Source: DATEOR01 sp036279015
GTDB taxonomy: Bacteria; Actinomycetota; Thermoleophilia; Gaiellales; Gaiellaceae
Direction of reading: 5' to 3'
Length of the DNA stretch: 64,000 nt
Assembly: GCA_036279015.1 (NCBI GenBank)
Contig: DASUJY010000022.1
Span: 1-64,000 of the forward strand
Positions 24,794 through 33,211 of the stretch are shown one piece after another. The translations under genes were made by a program, and so were the position numbers. A model generated the notes under the pieces. That model saw only the letters and a program-made list of their open reading frames with translations. It made no database searches and had not been told where the DNA came from. The number at the start of each line of letters is the position of its first letter. Position 1 is the first letter of the stretch.

Positions 24794-25766
24794 CCTCCGC
24801 CGCGGCGAGGTCACGGCCGTCCACGAGCGGCACGAGGGCCTCGTTAGGCTCGACGTGGACGGGCGTCCGTGCGTCGCCTACCCGGGCCTCACCGGCCCGG
24901 TCGCGCTCGGCGACGAGGTGCTCGTGAACGTCCAGGCCGTCGAGCTCGCACTCGGGTCGGGGGGCTTCGACGTCCTCCACGCGAACCTCACGCGCGGGCT
25001 CGGGCTCGCCCCTGAGCCCGGCGCACACGTGATGAAGCTGCCGTACACACCACTCCAGCACGCTCGACTGCACGCGGAGGAGGCAGGGAGCGGGCGCGCC
25101 GACCTGGCCGGGCTCCCGGTCCTCTGCTGCTCGCTCCACAGCCAGGTGGCGCCCGCCTGTGCGGGGCTGGGGGAGGGCGTTCGGATCGCCTATCTCCAGG
25201 CGGGCGGCGGCGCGCTTCCGGTCAGTCTTTCGGACACCGTGCGGGCGCTCCGGGACCGTGGCCTCGTCGAGGCCACGGTCGCCGTCGGCCCCTGCGTCGA
25301 AGGGGACGTCGCCTGCGTGACGACGGCGGCCGGTCTCGTCTGGGCGGCCGAGCAGGGCTACGACGCGGCGGTTTGTGGGATCGGGCCGGGGATCGTCGGC
25401 ACCGCGAGCCCCCTCGGGCACGGGGGCCTCGCCGCCGCGGAGGCGGTCTGGGCGGCTCGCGTGCTCGGCGGGAGGCCCGTGCTCGCCGTCCGCTACTCGG
25501 AGGGGGACCCGAGGGAGCGCCATCGCGGTCTTTCCCACCACACCCGCGCGGTGCTTCGGCTCGCCGGCGAGGTGGAGATCGGCTGGCCGGAGGGGCTCGA
25601 CGTCCCGGCCGACCTCGAGCACGTGAGGGCAGTCGACGTCTCGGGCTGGGAGGAGGCCTGCGCGGGCCTGCCGCTCTCCCACATGGGGCGTGGGCCGGAC
25701 GCGGATCCCTGGTTCTTTGCGGTCGCCTTCGCGGCCGGGCGGGCGGCCTCCCGCATGGTTCCGTGA
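24786..25766 (+). CDS. DUF3866 family protein
   Basis: A 326-aa protein matching my recollection of DUF3866, a family of unknown function in actinobacteria and Firmicutes. Features include the N-terminal beta-rich LRRGEVTAVHERHEGL, HANLTRGLGLAPEPGAHVMKLPYTPLQ, LPVLCCSLHSQVAP, GGGALPVSLSDT and GIGPGIVGTASPLGHG. No membrane segments and no catalytic signature I can name. TTG start inside the M20 peptidase gene implies co-translation. Its neighbours (peptidase and alanine dehydrogenase) hint at amino-acid metabolism only weakly. Confidence 0.8.
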   Translation: MLSLRRGEVTAVHERHEGLVRLDVDGRPCVAYPGLTGPVALGDEVLVNVQAVELALGSGGFDVLHANLTRGLGLAPEPGAHVMKLPYTPLQHARLHAEEAGSGRADLAGLPVLCCSLHSQVAPACAGLGEGVRIAYLQAGGGALPVSLSDTVRALRDRGLVEATVAVGPCVEGDVACVTTAAGLVWAAEQGYDAAVCGIGPGIVGTASPLGHGGLAAAEAVWAARVLGGRPVLAVRYSEGDPRERHRGLSHHTRAVLRLAGEVEIGWPEGLDVPADLEHVRAVDVSGWEEACAGLPLSHMGRGPDADPWFFAVAFAAGRAASRMVP

Positions 25767-25768
25767 GA

Positions 25769-25774
25769 TAGCCT
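25769..25774 (+). promoter_or_regulatory. -10 box of ald (TAGCCT)
   Basis: TAGCCT ends 8 nt before the ald ATG at 25783, in the 16-bp gap after the DUF3866 gene. Confidence 0.4.
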
Positions 25775-25782
25775 TCGCGCCG

Positions 25783-26907
25783 ATGAGAATCGGCGTCGCC
25801 AGGGAGATCAAGCCGGATGAGCACCGCGTCGCGCTGACGCCAGCCGGCGCGCGCGAGCTGGCCGAGCGCGGCCACGAGGTGCTCGTCGAGCAGGGGGCCG
25901 GAGCGGGCAGCTCGCTGCCCGACGCCGCCTACGAGGCGGTCGGCGCGCGGATCGTGTCGGTCGATGACGTCTGGGGTCTTTCCGATCTCGTGCTCAAGGT
26001 CAAGGAGCCGCTTCCGAGCGAGTTCGAGCGCCTGCGCGAGGAGCTCATCCTCTTCACGTACCTCCATCTCGCCGCGGACGAGGAGCTGACGCGCGCCCTC
26101 GTCGAGAGCGGCGCGATCTGCATCGCGTACGAGACCGTCGAGACGGACGACCGCCAGCTTCCCCTCCTCGCTCCGATGAGCGAGGTCGCAGGTCGCCTCG
26201 CGACACAGATGGGCGCGTGGGCGCTCGAGAAGGCCCAGGGCGGCCGCGGGGTCCTGCTCGGCGGCGTTCCGGGGGTGCCGCCGGCCAAGGTCGTCGTCCT
26301 CGGGGGTGGGATCGTCGGCTACAACGCCGCGCTGATCGCCGTCGGCATGCAGGCCGACGTCTGGGTGCTCGACAAGTCGGTGCAGCGGATGCGCGACCTC
26401 GAGATGATGCTCGACGGTCGCATCACCCTTGCGATGTCGAACCAGCTTGCGATCGACGAGGCGGTCGAGGACGCCGATCTCGTCATCGGCGCCGTGCTCA
26501 TTCCCGGCGCCCGGGCCCCGAAGCTCGTCACACGCGGCATGTTGCCGGGCCTGAAGCCGGGCGCCGCGCTCGTGGACGTCGCGATCGACCAGGGGGGCTG
26601 CTTCGAGACGTCACGTCCGACGACTCACTCCGATCCGGTCTTCGTCGTCGACGGCATCGTGCACTACTGCGTGTCCAACATGCCCGGAGCCGTGCCGATC
26701 ACCTCGACGGCGGGCCTCACGAACGTCACGCTTCCGTACGTCGAGCAGATCGCCAACCTCGGCGTGCGCGCCGCGGTTACCCGCAACGCGGCGCTCGGCC
26801 GCGGGGTCAACGTCTTCGAGGGCAAGCTCACCTACGAGGCGGTCGCCGCAGCCCACGGCCTCGAGTTCACGGCGCTCGACGAGGTCCTGCCGCTGGAGGC
26901 CGTCTGA
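25783..26907 (+). CDS. ald: Alanine dehydrogenase
   Basis: NAD-dependent interconversion of alanine and pyruvate plus ammonia. The 374-aa protein has the N-terminal signature GVAREIKPDEHRVALTPAGA, KVKEPLPSEF, TYLHLAAD, and the Rossmann motif VVVLGGGIVGYNAA near residue 170. The DQGGCFETSRPTTHSDP and NMPGAVPITST segments are typical of the family. It is complete. In actinobacteria Ald serves alanine catabolism and NAD balance at low oxygen. Convergent with a small membrane-protein gene 24 bp away, where a GGCCG/CGGCC stem (26913-26929) could end both transcripts. Confidence 0.95.
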   Translation: MRIGVAREIKPDEHRVALTPAGARELAERGHEVLVEQGAGAGSSLPDAAYEAVGARIVSVDDVWGLSDLVLKVKEPLPSEFERLREELILFTYLHLAADEELTRALVESGAICIAYETVETDDRQLPLLAPMSEVAGRLATQMGAWALEKAQGGRGVLLGGVPGVPPAKVVVLGGGIVGYNAALIAVGMQADVWVLDKSVQRMRDLEMMLDGRITLAMSNQLAIDEAVEDADLVIGAVLIPGARAPKLVTRGMLPGLKPGAALVDVAIDQGGCFETSRPTTHSDPVFVVDGIVHYCVSNMPGAVPITSTAGLTNVTLPYVEQIANLGVRAAVTRNAALGRGVNVFEGKLTYEAVAAAHGLEFTALDEVLPLEAV

Positions 26908-26931
26908 TGGACGGCCGGCCCGAGCGGCCCT

Positions 26932-27066
26932 CTAGGTCTCGGGCGCTTCCGGCTTCTCGGCCCGCTCGGGCGTCAGCCTCACGACCGCGTACGTGATTCC
27001 CGCAGCGAGCGCGATCACCGACACGATCCAGACGGCCATGCCGAGAAGCCCGAGGAAGGTCTCCAT
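26932..27066 (-). CDS. Small single-pass membrane protein
   Basis: A 44-aa protein: METFLGLLGMAVW, one hydrophobic segment (about residues 5-30), then a short charged tail ending KPEAPET. The ATG at 27066 is supported by a minus-strand TATTCT box 9 nt upstream that overlaps the deoB -10 box. The function is unknown. The topology suggests N-out/C-in anchoring or a small regulator of an envelope complex. Confidence 0.6.
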   Translation of the reverse strand: METFLGLLGMAVWIVSVIALAAGITYAVVRLTPERAEKPEAPET

Positions 27067-27074
27067 ACGGGAAG

Positions 27075-27081
27075 TAGAATA
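27075..27081. promoter_or_regulatory. Overlapping divergent -10 boxes (TAGAAT + / TATTCT -)
   Basis: TAGAATA reads TAGAAT on the plus strand, 6 nt before the deoB ATG at 27087. It reads TATTCT on the minus strand, 9 nt before the ATG of the small membrane protein at 27066. The two promoters share bases and should exclude one another. Confidence 0.5.
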
Positions 27082-27086
27082 GCCCG

Positions 27087-28253
27087 ATGCCGCGCGCCTG
27101 CGTGATCGTGCTGGACGCGGTTGGTGCGGGCGAGCTGCCGGACGCGGCGGACTACGGCGACGAGGGATCGAACACGCTCGCCAACGTCGCTCGAGCGGTC
27201 GGCGGTCTCGACCTCCCCAACCTCGAGCAGCTCGGCCTCGGAAACATCGAGGAGCTCGAGGGCTGCCCGCCGCAGCCGCATGCCCCGGCGGTCGCGGGTC
27301 GGCTTTTCGAGCGCTCGAAGGGGAAGGACACGACCACCGGCCACTGGGAGCTGATGGGCATCGTGACGCCCGAGCCAATGCCCACGTACCCGCACGGATT
27401 CCCCTTCGACGTGATCGAGGAGTTCGCGCACCGCACGGGCCGCGGCGTGCTGGGCAACAAGCCGGCCTCGGGGACGGAGATCATCGAGGAGCTCGGCGAG
27501 GAGCATCAGCGCACCGGCAAGTGGATCGTGTACACGTCCGCCGACTCCGTCTTCCAGATCGCCGCGCACGAGGAGACGATCCCGCTCGAGGAGCTCTACG
27601 CCGCCTGCGGCATCGCCCGGGAGATCCTCACCGGGAAGAACGCCGTCGGGCGCGTGATCGCACGGCCGTTCGTCGGAGAGCCGGGGAACTACACGCGCAC
27701 CCCGAATCGCCACGACTGGTCGCTGCGGCCGCGCCAGCCGAACTACCTCACGCTCGTGCGCGAGAGCGGCAAGGAGGTCCACGGCGTCGGAAAGATCCAC
27801 GACATCTTCGCCGGCGTCGACATCGACCACTCGCAGCCGACGAAGTCGAACATCGACGGGATCACGAAGACGGAGACGCTGCTCCGCGAGATCGACGACG
27901 GCCTTATCTTCGTGAACCTCGTCGAGACGGACATGCTGTGGGGGCACCGCAACGACCCGGAGAACTTCCACCGCTGCCTGCAGGACTTCGACCGCCGGCT
28001 TCCCGACCTCCTGGACGCACTCCGCCCGCAGGATCTACTCATCCTCACCTCCGACCACGGGTGCGATCCGACGACCCCGTCGACCGACCACTCCCGCGAG
28101 CACGCCCTGCTCCTCGCCTATGTCGAGGGGCAAAACGCCGGCGGCGCGGTGCACGAGGGCGAGTTCGCGGACGTGGGAGCGACCGTCAACGCCTGGCTGG
28201 GCGGGAAGGCGCCGTCGCGCGGGATTCCCGGAACGCCGATCGTCGAGCAGTGA
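27087..28253 (+). CDS. deoB: Phosphopentomutase
   Basis: Interconverts (deoxy)ribose 1- and 5-phosphates in nucleoside salvage. The 388-aa protein is an alkaline-phosphatase-superfamily DeoB: CVIVLDAVGAGELPDA, GSNTLAN, KGKDTTTGHWELMG (catalytic threonine region), GKIHDIFAG, and the metal ligands in LTSDHGCDPTTPSTDHSREH. It is followed by a coupled methyltransferase gene and deoA, so the locus degrades nucleosides to pentose phosphates. It overlaps the methyltransferase by 4 bp. Confidence 0.96.
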   Translation: MPRACVIVLDAVGAGELPDAADYGDEGSNTLANVARAVGGLDLPNLEQLGLGNIEELEGCPPQPHAPAVAGRLFERSKGKDTTTGHWELMGIVTPEPMPTYPHGFPFDVIEEFAHRTGRGVLGNKPASGTEIIEELGEEHQRTGKWIVYTSADSVFQIAAHEETIPLEELYAACGIAREILTGKNAVGRVIARPFVGEPGNYTRTPNRHDWSLRPRQPNYLTLVRESGKEVHGVGKIHDIFAGVDIDHSQPTKSNIDGITKTETLLREIDDGLIFVNLVETDMLWGHRNDPENFHRCLQDFDRRLPDLLDALRPQDLLILTSDHGCDPTTPSTDHSREHALLLAYVEGQNAGGAVHEGEFADVGATVNAWLGGKAPSRGIPGTPIVEQ

Positions 28254-28972
28254 AGCTCGACGATCCCGAGCTCGTCCACCGGGAATACGCCGACGAACAC
28301 GTCTTCGACGTCCGGAGGCGCGTGTTCACCGAGTTCGTCGACGGCGCGAATGCCGCCGATCTCGCCTTCGCCGCCGTGGCTGAGGCCGCCCCGGATCGGG
28401 TGCTCGAGGTCGGGCCGGGGCTGGGTGAGTTCAGCGCGCGCATCCTGCAGGAGCTCGGCGCCGACGTCGACGCGCTCGATCTCTCGCCGCGCATGGTCGA
28501 GCTCACGCGCTCGCGCGGCGTTCGGGCCGTGGTCGGCGACGCGCAGGCGCTGCCCTTCCCAGACGCCGAGTTCGACTGCGTCGTCGCGAACTGGATGCTC
28601 TACCACGTGCCGGATCGTGATCGCGCCCTCTCGGAGATCGTGCGCGTGCTCCGGGCCGGCGGCCGGTTCGTGGCTGCGACCTTCGGTCGTGACAACCTGC
28701 GCGAGCTCTGGGCGCTCCTCGGCGAGGGCCAGGCGCCGAGCCAGCCATTCTCGAGTGAGAACGGCGGCGAGCTCCTCGAGCGCCATTTCGCGCGGGTGGA
28801 GCGCTGCGAGGCGGAGGCGGTCGTCGTCTTCCCCGGGCGCGCAGAAGTCGCCGAGTACGTCCAGGCGAGCATTCGCCGTCGGCATCTTCTCGCTCGGCTT
28901 CCGGACGTCATCGAGGTCCCCTTTCGCGCGCGGAGCTCTCAGGCCGTATTCGTCGCGGAGAAGGCCTCGTGA
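28250..28972 (+). CDS. Class I SAM-dependent methyltransferase
   Basis: A 240-aa protein with motif I VLEVGPGLGEFSARIL, motif II VDALDLSPRMVELTR, DAQALPFPDAEFDCVVANWMLYHV in two adjoining motifs, and ALSEIVRVLRAGGRFVAATF. The target is unknown. Substrates of this Methyltransf_11 type range from small metabolites to lipids. It is embedded between deoB and deoA, overlapping both (GTGA at each end), so it is part of the nucleoside-salvage transcript, an unusual passenger. Confidence 0.85.
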   Translation: MKLDDPELVHREYADEHVFDVRRRVFTEFVDGANAADLAFAAVAEAAPDRVLEVGPGLGEFSARILQELGADVDALDLSPRMVELTRSRGVRAVVGDAQALPFPDAEFDCVVANWMLYHVPDRDRALSEIVRVLRAGGRFVAATFGRDNLRELWALLGEGQAPSQPFSSENGGELLERHFARVERCEAEAVVVFPGRAEVAEYVQASIRRRHLLARLPDVIEVPFRARSSQAVFVAEKAS

Positions 28973-30264
28973 TGCGTCCGGCCGACCTGATCCAGCGCAA
29001 GCGCGACGGGGAGGAGCTCGACGGCGCCGAGCTCTCCGATTTCGTCCTCGCCTTCGCGCGCGACGAGGTTCCGGACTACCAGATGGCCGCGTTCTGCATG
29101 GCCGTCTACTTCAACGGCCTGAGCCACGCCGAGACGCACTCCCTCACCGACGCGATGGTGCGAAGCGGCGAGACCGTCGACCTCTCGCCACTCGGCCGCA
29201 AGGTGGTGGACAAGCACTCGACCGGAGGCGTGGGCGACAAGACGTCGATCGCCCTCGGCCCTGTCGTCGCAGCCTGCGGCGTCCCCTTTGCCAAGATGAG
29301 CGGCCGCGGGCTCGGCCACACCGGCGGGACGCTCGACAAGCTCGAGGCGATCCCCGGGTTCGAGATCGAGCTCGAGATCGAGGACTTCCTCGCCCAGGTG
29401 CGCGAGATCGGCCTCGCGATCATCGGGCAGACCGGGGAGCTCGTCCCAGCGGACAAGCGCCTCTACGCCCTGCGCGACGTCACCGCGACCGTCGACATCA
29501 TCCCGCTGATCGCCTCCAGCATCATGTCGAAGAAGATCGCCGGCGGGGCCGATGCCATCGTCCTCGACGTCAAGGTCGGCGAGGGCGCCTTCATGAAGGA
29601 CGCCGACTCCGCGCGCGAGCTCGCGGAGAGCATGCGGGAGCTGGGCGTCCGCGCGGGGCGCCGGGTCGTCTGCGAGCTCACTGACATGGATCAGCCGCTC
29701 GGGCATGCCGTCGGGAACGCGCTCGAGATCCGCGAGGTCGTGGAGACACTCCAGGGCGACGGTCCGGCCGACCTCGTCGAACTCGTGCTGAGCGCGGCCG
29801 CGCATCTCCTGGCCCTATCGGACCTCGGCATCGACGCCGCCGAGGGACGCACGCGGGCCGAGCGGGCGATCGACGACGGCTCCGCCTTCGATCGCTACGA
29901 GACCTGGATCCAGGCGCAGGGCGGGGATCCAGCCCTCGACGCGCTCCCGACCGCACCGGTTCTCCGGGCGGTCACGGCCCTCAGCGCCGGGTACGTGCAG
30001 GGCATCGCCGCCACCGCGGTCGGGAACGCAGCCCTCGGCCTCGGGGCCGGGAGGCTCCGCAAGGAGGACGACATCGACCACGCGGTCGGCATCGTCTGCC
30101 TCGCCAAGCGCGGGGACGAGGTCGCCGCCGGCCAGGAGATCGCCCTCATCCACGCGGCGCACGACGGGGCGGCCGAAGCATGCGCGGCCGCCGTCGCGGC
30201 CGCCTACCGGATCGGCCCGGAGCGGCCAGAGGACGCCCCGATCGTGCTCGACGTCATCGCCTGA
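28969..30264 (+). CDS. deoA: Pyrimidine-nucleoside (thymidine) phosphorylase
   Basis: Phosphorolysis of thymidine, deoxyuridine or uridine to base and pentose 1-phosphate, feeding DeoB. The ~430-aa protein has RADLIQRKRDG-type N-terminus, DKHSTGGVGDKTSIALGP for phosphate binding and the family signature SGRGLGHTGGTLDKLEA. The C-terminal domain has KAKRG-like LAKRGDEVAAGQEIALIHA. Start is GTG at 28969 or the ATG directly after it. mutM follows after 15 bp. Confidence 0.94.
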   Translation: MMRPADLIQRKRDGEELDGAELSDFVLAFARDEVPDYQMAAFCMAVYFNGLSHAETHSLTDAMVRSGETVDLSPLGRKVVDKHSTGGVGDKTSIALGPVVAACGVPFAKMSGRGLGHTGGTLDKLEAIPGFEIELEIEDFLAQVREIGLAIIGQTGELVPADKRLYALRDVTATVDIIPLIASSIMSKKIAGGADAIVLDVKVGEGAFMKDADSARELAESMRELGVRAGRRVVCELTDMDQPLGHAVGNALEIREVVETLQGDGPADLVELVLSAAAHLLALSDLGIDAAEGRTRAERAIDDGSAFDRYETWIQAQGGDPALDALPTAPVLRAVTALSAGYVQGIAATAVGNAALGLGAGRLRKEDDIDHAVGIVCLAKRGDEVAAGQEIALIHAAHDGAAEACAAAVAAAYRIGPERPEDAPIVLDVIA

Positions 30265-30279
30265 CGGGGACGCGACGCC

Positions 30280-31119
30280 GTGCCCGAGCTGCCAGAGGTC
30301 GAGACGATCCGCGCCCGGCTCGCTCCGCGCCTGGAGGGAAGACGGCTGGAGCGAGTCGAGATCGCCGACCCGCGGCTCACGAGGCCCGAGCCACCGGAGG
30401 CCGTGGCGGCCGCGCTCGAGGGCGAGCGCATCGCGAAGGTGGCGCGCCGTGGCAAGTATTTGGTTTTCGGGTTCGAGAGCGGGCGGCACCTCCTTGTCCA
30501 CCTGCGCATGACGGGGAACGTCGAGCATCCGGCGCGGGGCGGTCTGGCCGCCGACCCATACCGACGTGCAGTTGTCAGGTTAGACGACGGATCGGACGTC
30601 GCCTACCGTGACGTCCGCCGGTTCGGGACCTGGGCGCTCCTCGAGCCCGGCGAGCTCGACGAGTACTTCGCGGCGCGCCGGCTCGGCGGCGAGCCGCTCG
30701 AGCGCGGCTTCACCACGCGCGCCCTCAGCCGCAACCTGGCCGGACGGCGGGCGCCCATCAAGGCGGCGCTGCTCGACCAGCGCGCGGTCGCGGGTGTCGG
30801 AAACATCTACGCCGACGAGGCTCTCTGGCACGCCCGGATCCACCCGCTGCGGCCGGCCGGATCCCTGGACGCGGACGAGATCGGGCGGCTGCGCAAGGCG
30901 GTCCGCAAGGCCCTCGAGGAAGGCGTCGCGCGCCAGGGCGCGACACTCCGCGACTATCGCGACCCAGACGGGAACGCCGGGCGGATGCAGGACGAGTTCA
31001 GGGTCTACGGGCGCGCGGGCGAGCCCTGCTTTCGCTGCGGCACCCCGATCGAGAAGATCAGAGCGGCCGGACGGGGCACGTGGTTCTGCCCGAGCTGCCA
31101 GCCCGGCGACCCGCGCTAG
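30280..31119 (+). CDS. mutM: Formamidopyrimidine-DNA glycosylase
   Basis: Base-excision repair enzyme removing 8-oxoguanine and FaPy. The 279-aa protein starts MPELPEVETIRARL, so after methionine removal the catalytic proline and PELPEVE are intact. The lysine of the beta-hairpin is in RRGKYLVFGFE, the H2TH region has LLDQRAVAGVGNIYADEALW, and the C-terminal zinc finger is CFRCG...CPSCQ. The GTG start fits exactly with the invariant N-terminus. Confidence 0.96.
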   Translation: MPELPEVETIRARLAPRLEGRRLERVEIADPRLTRPEPPEAVAAALEGERIAKVARRGKYLVFGFESGRHLLVHLRMTGNVEHPARGGLAADPYRRAVVRLDDGSDVAYRDVRRFGTWALLEPGELDEYFAARRLGGEPLERGFTTRALSRNLAGRRAPIKAALLDQRAVAGVGNIYADEALWHARIHPLRPAGSLDADEIGRLRKAVRKALEEGVARQGATLRDYRDPDGNAGRMQDEFRVYGRAGEPCFRCGTPIEKIRAAGRGTWFCPSCQPGDPR

Positions 31120-31122
31120 GAT
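31117..31122 (+). promoter_or_regulatory. -10 box of the esterase (TAGGAT), overlaps the mutM stop
   Basis: The mutM TAG stop starts TAGGAT, which ends 7 nt before the ATG at 31130. This supports that ATG over the GTG at 31124. Confidence 0.5.
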
Positions 31123-31129
31123 CGTGTCG

Positions 31130-32152
31130 ATGGAGCCCTGGTCGTTCGACCCCAGCGGACGTTTCGACGACGAGGTGATCGAGAGCAAGGCCCTCGAGGG
31201 CAACCGGCTCGGCGATCCCCACGTCCGGCCGATCCGCATCTACCTCCCGCCCGGCTACGACGACGACCCAGAACGGCGCTTCCCGGCCATCTACGTCATC
31301 CAGGGCCTCACCGGCCAGCTGGACATGTGGCGAAACCGCACGGCGTTTCGCAGGAACTTCCCCGAGCTCGCGGACGAGCTCTTCGCGTCCGGGGATGCGC
31401 CTCCCGCGATCCTCGTCTACGTCGACGCGTGGACGTCGATCGGCGGGAGCCAGTTCCTCGACTCCCCGGGCACGGGCAACTACCACTCGTATCTCTGCGA
31501 CGAAGTCGTCCCCTGGGTCGACGAGCGCTACAGGACGCTCGCAGCGGCCGAGCACCGCGGGATCACCGGCAAGTCGTCCGGCGGCTACGGCGCGATGGTG
31601 ACGCCGATGCTGCGGCCCGACCTCTTCGGGGGCCTCGCGACCCACGCGGGCGACGCGCTCTTCGAGGTCTGCTATCTCCCGGAGATGCGCGAGGCGGCGC
31701 GGCATCTACGCGACGACTACGACGGCTCGTACGAGCGCTTCTGGGAGGACTTCCGCTCGCGGCCCGCCCTCGCCAAGGACTCCGACCACGTGCTCCTGAA
31801 CGCGTGGTGCATGGCAGCCTGCTACTCCGCCGACCCGGACGGCACGGTGAACCTCCCGTTCGACACCGCGACCGGCGAGCTCCTGCCCGAAGTGTGGGAG
31901 CGCTGGCTCGCCTGGGATCCCGTCCGCATGGTGCCGGAGCAAGCCGACGCGCTTCGCTCGCTGAAGGCGATCTACGTCGACGCCGGCACACGTGACCAGT
32001 GGTTCCTCGACCTCGGCGCCGAGGCATTCAGGCGCGCGCTCGCCGCGATCGGCGTCGACGACCTCTACTTCGAGCTCTTCGACGCGACGCACATGGGAAT
32101 CGAGTACCGCTACCCGATCGCGGTCAAGTACCTCGCAGAGCGTCTGAGCTAG
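31130..32152 (+). CDS. Esterase D / PF00756-type alpha/beta hydrolase
   Basis: A 340-aa cytoplasmic hydrolase. The segment RPIRIYLPPGYDDDPERRFP opens the fold, and the nucleophile elbow is GITGKSSGGYGAM with serine near residue 147. The catalytic histidine is probably in DATHMGIEYR close to the C-terminus, and an aspartate lies in VDAGTRDQWF. There is no signal peptide, unlike the mycolyl-transferase relatives. The substrate is unknown. Its end overlaps the convergent glutaredoxin gene by 29 bp. Confidence 0.82.
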   Translation: MEPWSFDPSGRFDDEVIESKALEGNRLGDPHVRPIRIYLPPGYDDDPERRFPAIYVIQGLTGQLDMWRNRTAFRRNFPELADELFASGDAPPAILVYVDAWTSIGGSQFLDSPGTGNYHSYLCDEVVPWVDERYRTLAAAEHRGITGKSSGGYGAMVTPMLRPDLFGGLATHAGDALFEVCYLPEMREAARHLRDDYDGSYERFWEDFRSRPALAKDSDHVLLNAWCMAACYSADPDGTVNLPFDTATGELLPEVWERWLAWDPVRMVPEQADALRSLKAIYVDAGTRDQWFLDLGAEAFRRALAAIGVDDLYFELFDATHMGIEYRYPIAVKYLAERLS

Positions 32153-32399
32153 CGGCCAGCTCCTCGAGCCGGCCCTCGCGGTCGAGGTGCCAGAGCTCCG
32201 TGTAGCCGCCGATCGGCTCGCCGTCGATGAAGATCTGCGGCACCGTCCAGCGGCCGGTGAGCTCGAGGAGCTTCTGGCGAAACGCCGGGTCGTCGTCCAT
32301 GCGGATCTCCTCGTACTCGATGCCGCGCTGCTCCAGGAGCGTCTTGGCACGGATGCAGTAGCCGCACCAGGCGGTCGTGTACATCTGAACCCGAGCCAT
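32124..32399 (-). CDS. Glutaredoxin-like protein
   Basis: A 91-aa thioredoxin-fold protein with the dithiol active site WCGYC near residue 11, TVPQIFIDGEPIGGYTEL with the cis-proline, and the GG-Y glutathione-binding pattern. In organisms without glutathione such proteins may work as mycoredoxins. The CGYC motif resembles mycoredoxin-1. A minus-strand TACGTT box lies 9 nt upstream of the ATG. The 3' end runs into the esterase gene. Confidence 0.9.
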   Translation of the reverse strand: MARVQMYTTAWCGYCIRAKTLLEQRGIEYEEIRMDDDPAFRQKLLELTGRWTVPQIFIDGEPIGGYTELWHLDREGRLEELAASSDALRGT

Positions 32400-32408
32400 C
32401 AGGTCTTC

Positions 32409-32414
32409 AACGTA
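32409..32414 (-). promoter_or_regulatory. -10 box of the glutaredoxin gene (TACGTT on the minus strand)
   Basis: TACGTT ends 9 nt before the ATG whose first base is 32399, with no Shine-Dalgarno between. Confidence 0.45.
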
Positions 32415-32448
32415 CCCAGACGGCCCGGGATTCCACCGGGGAGGCGGC

Positions 32449-32454
32449 TAGACT
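32449..32454 (+). promoter_or_regulatory. -10 box of recO (TAGACT)
   Basis: TAGACT ends 7 nt before the recO ATG at 32462 and is divergent from the glutaredoxin promoter. Confidence 0.5.
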
Positions 32455-32461
32455 CGCCTGC

Positions 32462-33211
32462 ATGTCGTCGCGCACGTTCAAGACGGAGGCTGTCGTCCTG
32501 CGCTCGATCCGCTTCTCGGAGGCCGATTGCGTCCTCCACCTCTACACGCTCGAGCGCGGCCGTGTGGGCGCGATCGCCAAGGGGGTGCGCAAGACGAAGT
32601 CGCGCTTCGGCGCGCGGCTCGAGCCGTTCAGCCACGCCGAGCTCCTGCTGCACGAGGGCAGGGGCGAGCTCTGCACGGTCAGAGGCGCCGATCTCCTGCG
32701 CTCGCACGAGCGCTCCCGGGTCGACGGCTACCGGCTGGCGGTCGGCCACATCGGGCTCGAGGCGATGCTGCGCCTCTTCGTCGAGCAGGATGCGAGCCCG
32801 CCCGCGTTCAACGCGCTGACGCGCTTCCTCGACCTCCTCGACGAGGTCGAGACGTCGTTGCCCGCCCAGCCCGCGATCGATCCGCTCGCGCTCTCGTTTC
32901 AGCTCAAGCTCCTGTGGCTCTCCGGCTACCTGCCGCACCTCGCCGGCTGTGCCGCCTGTGGGGACGAGAAGGCCCTCGTCGGCTTCTCGGCGGAGGCCGG
33001 CGGCGGGGTGTGTGCCGACTGCGCGTCCGGGTCGGTCGCCGTCTCGGCCGAGGGCTTCGAGACCGTGCGGGGCTTCCTCGAGCGCCCGCTCGCCGACGCG
33101 AGGGCGCACGCCTCCTCGCCGCGCGGCCTGCGCGAATGCCTGAGCACGATCGAGGCCTCCTACGAGTACCACGGCGGCTTTCGCATGAGGACGCTCGCGC
33201 AGAGGGCGTGA
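32462..33211 (+). CDS. recO: DNA repair protein RecO
   Basis: Loads RecA onto SSB-coated gaps together with RecR. The 249-aa protein has the N-terminal OB fold (KTEAVVLRSIRFSEADCVLHLYT, then GVRKTKSRFGARLEPF). The helical C-terminal domain carries a complete zinc site CAACG...CADC (residues 160-187). The GTGA overlap with glyQ at the 3' end couples the two. recO followed by glycyl-tRNA synthetase genes is a common order. Confidence 0.93.
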   Translation: MSSRTFKTEAVVLRSIRFSEADCVLHLYTLERGRVGAIAKGVRKTKSRFGARLEPFSHAELLLHEGRGELCTVRGADLLRSHERSRVDGYRLAVGHIGLEAMLRLFVEQDASPPAFNALTRFLDLLDEVETSLPAQPAIDPLALSFQLKLLWLSGYLPHLAGCAACGDEKALVGFSAEAGGGVCADCASGSVAVSAEGFETVRGFLERPLADARAHASSPRGLRECLSTIEASYEYHGGFRMRTLAQRA

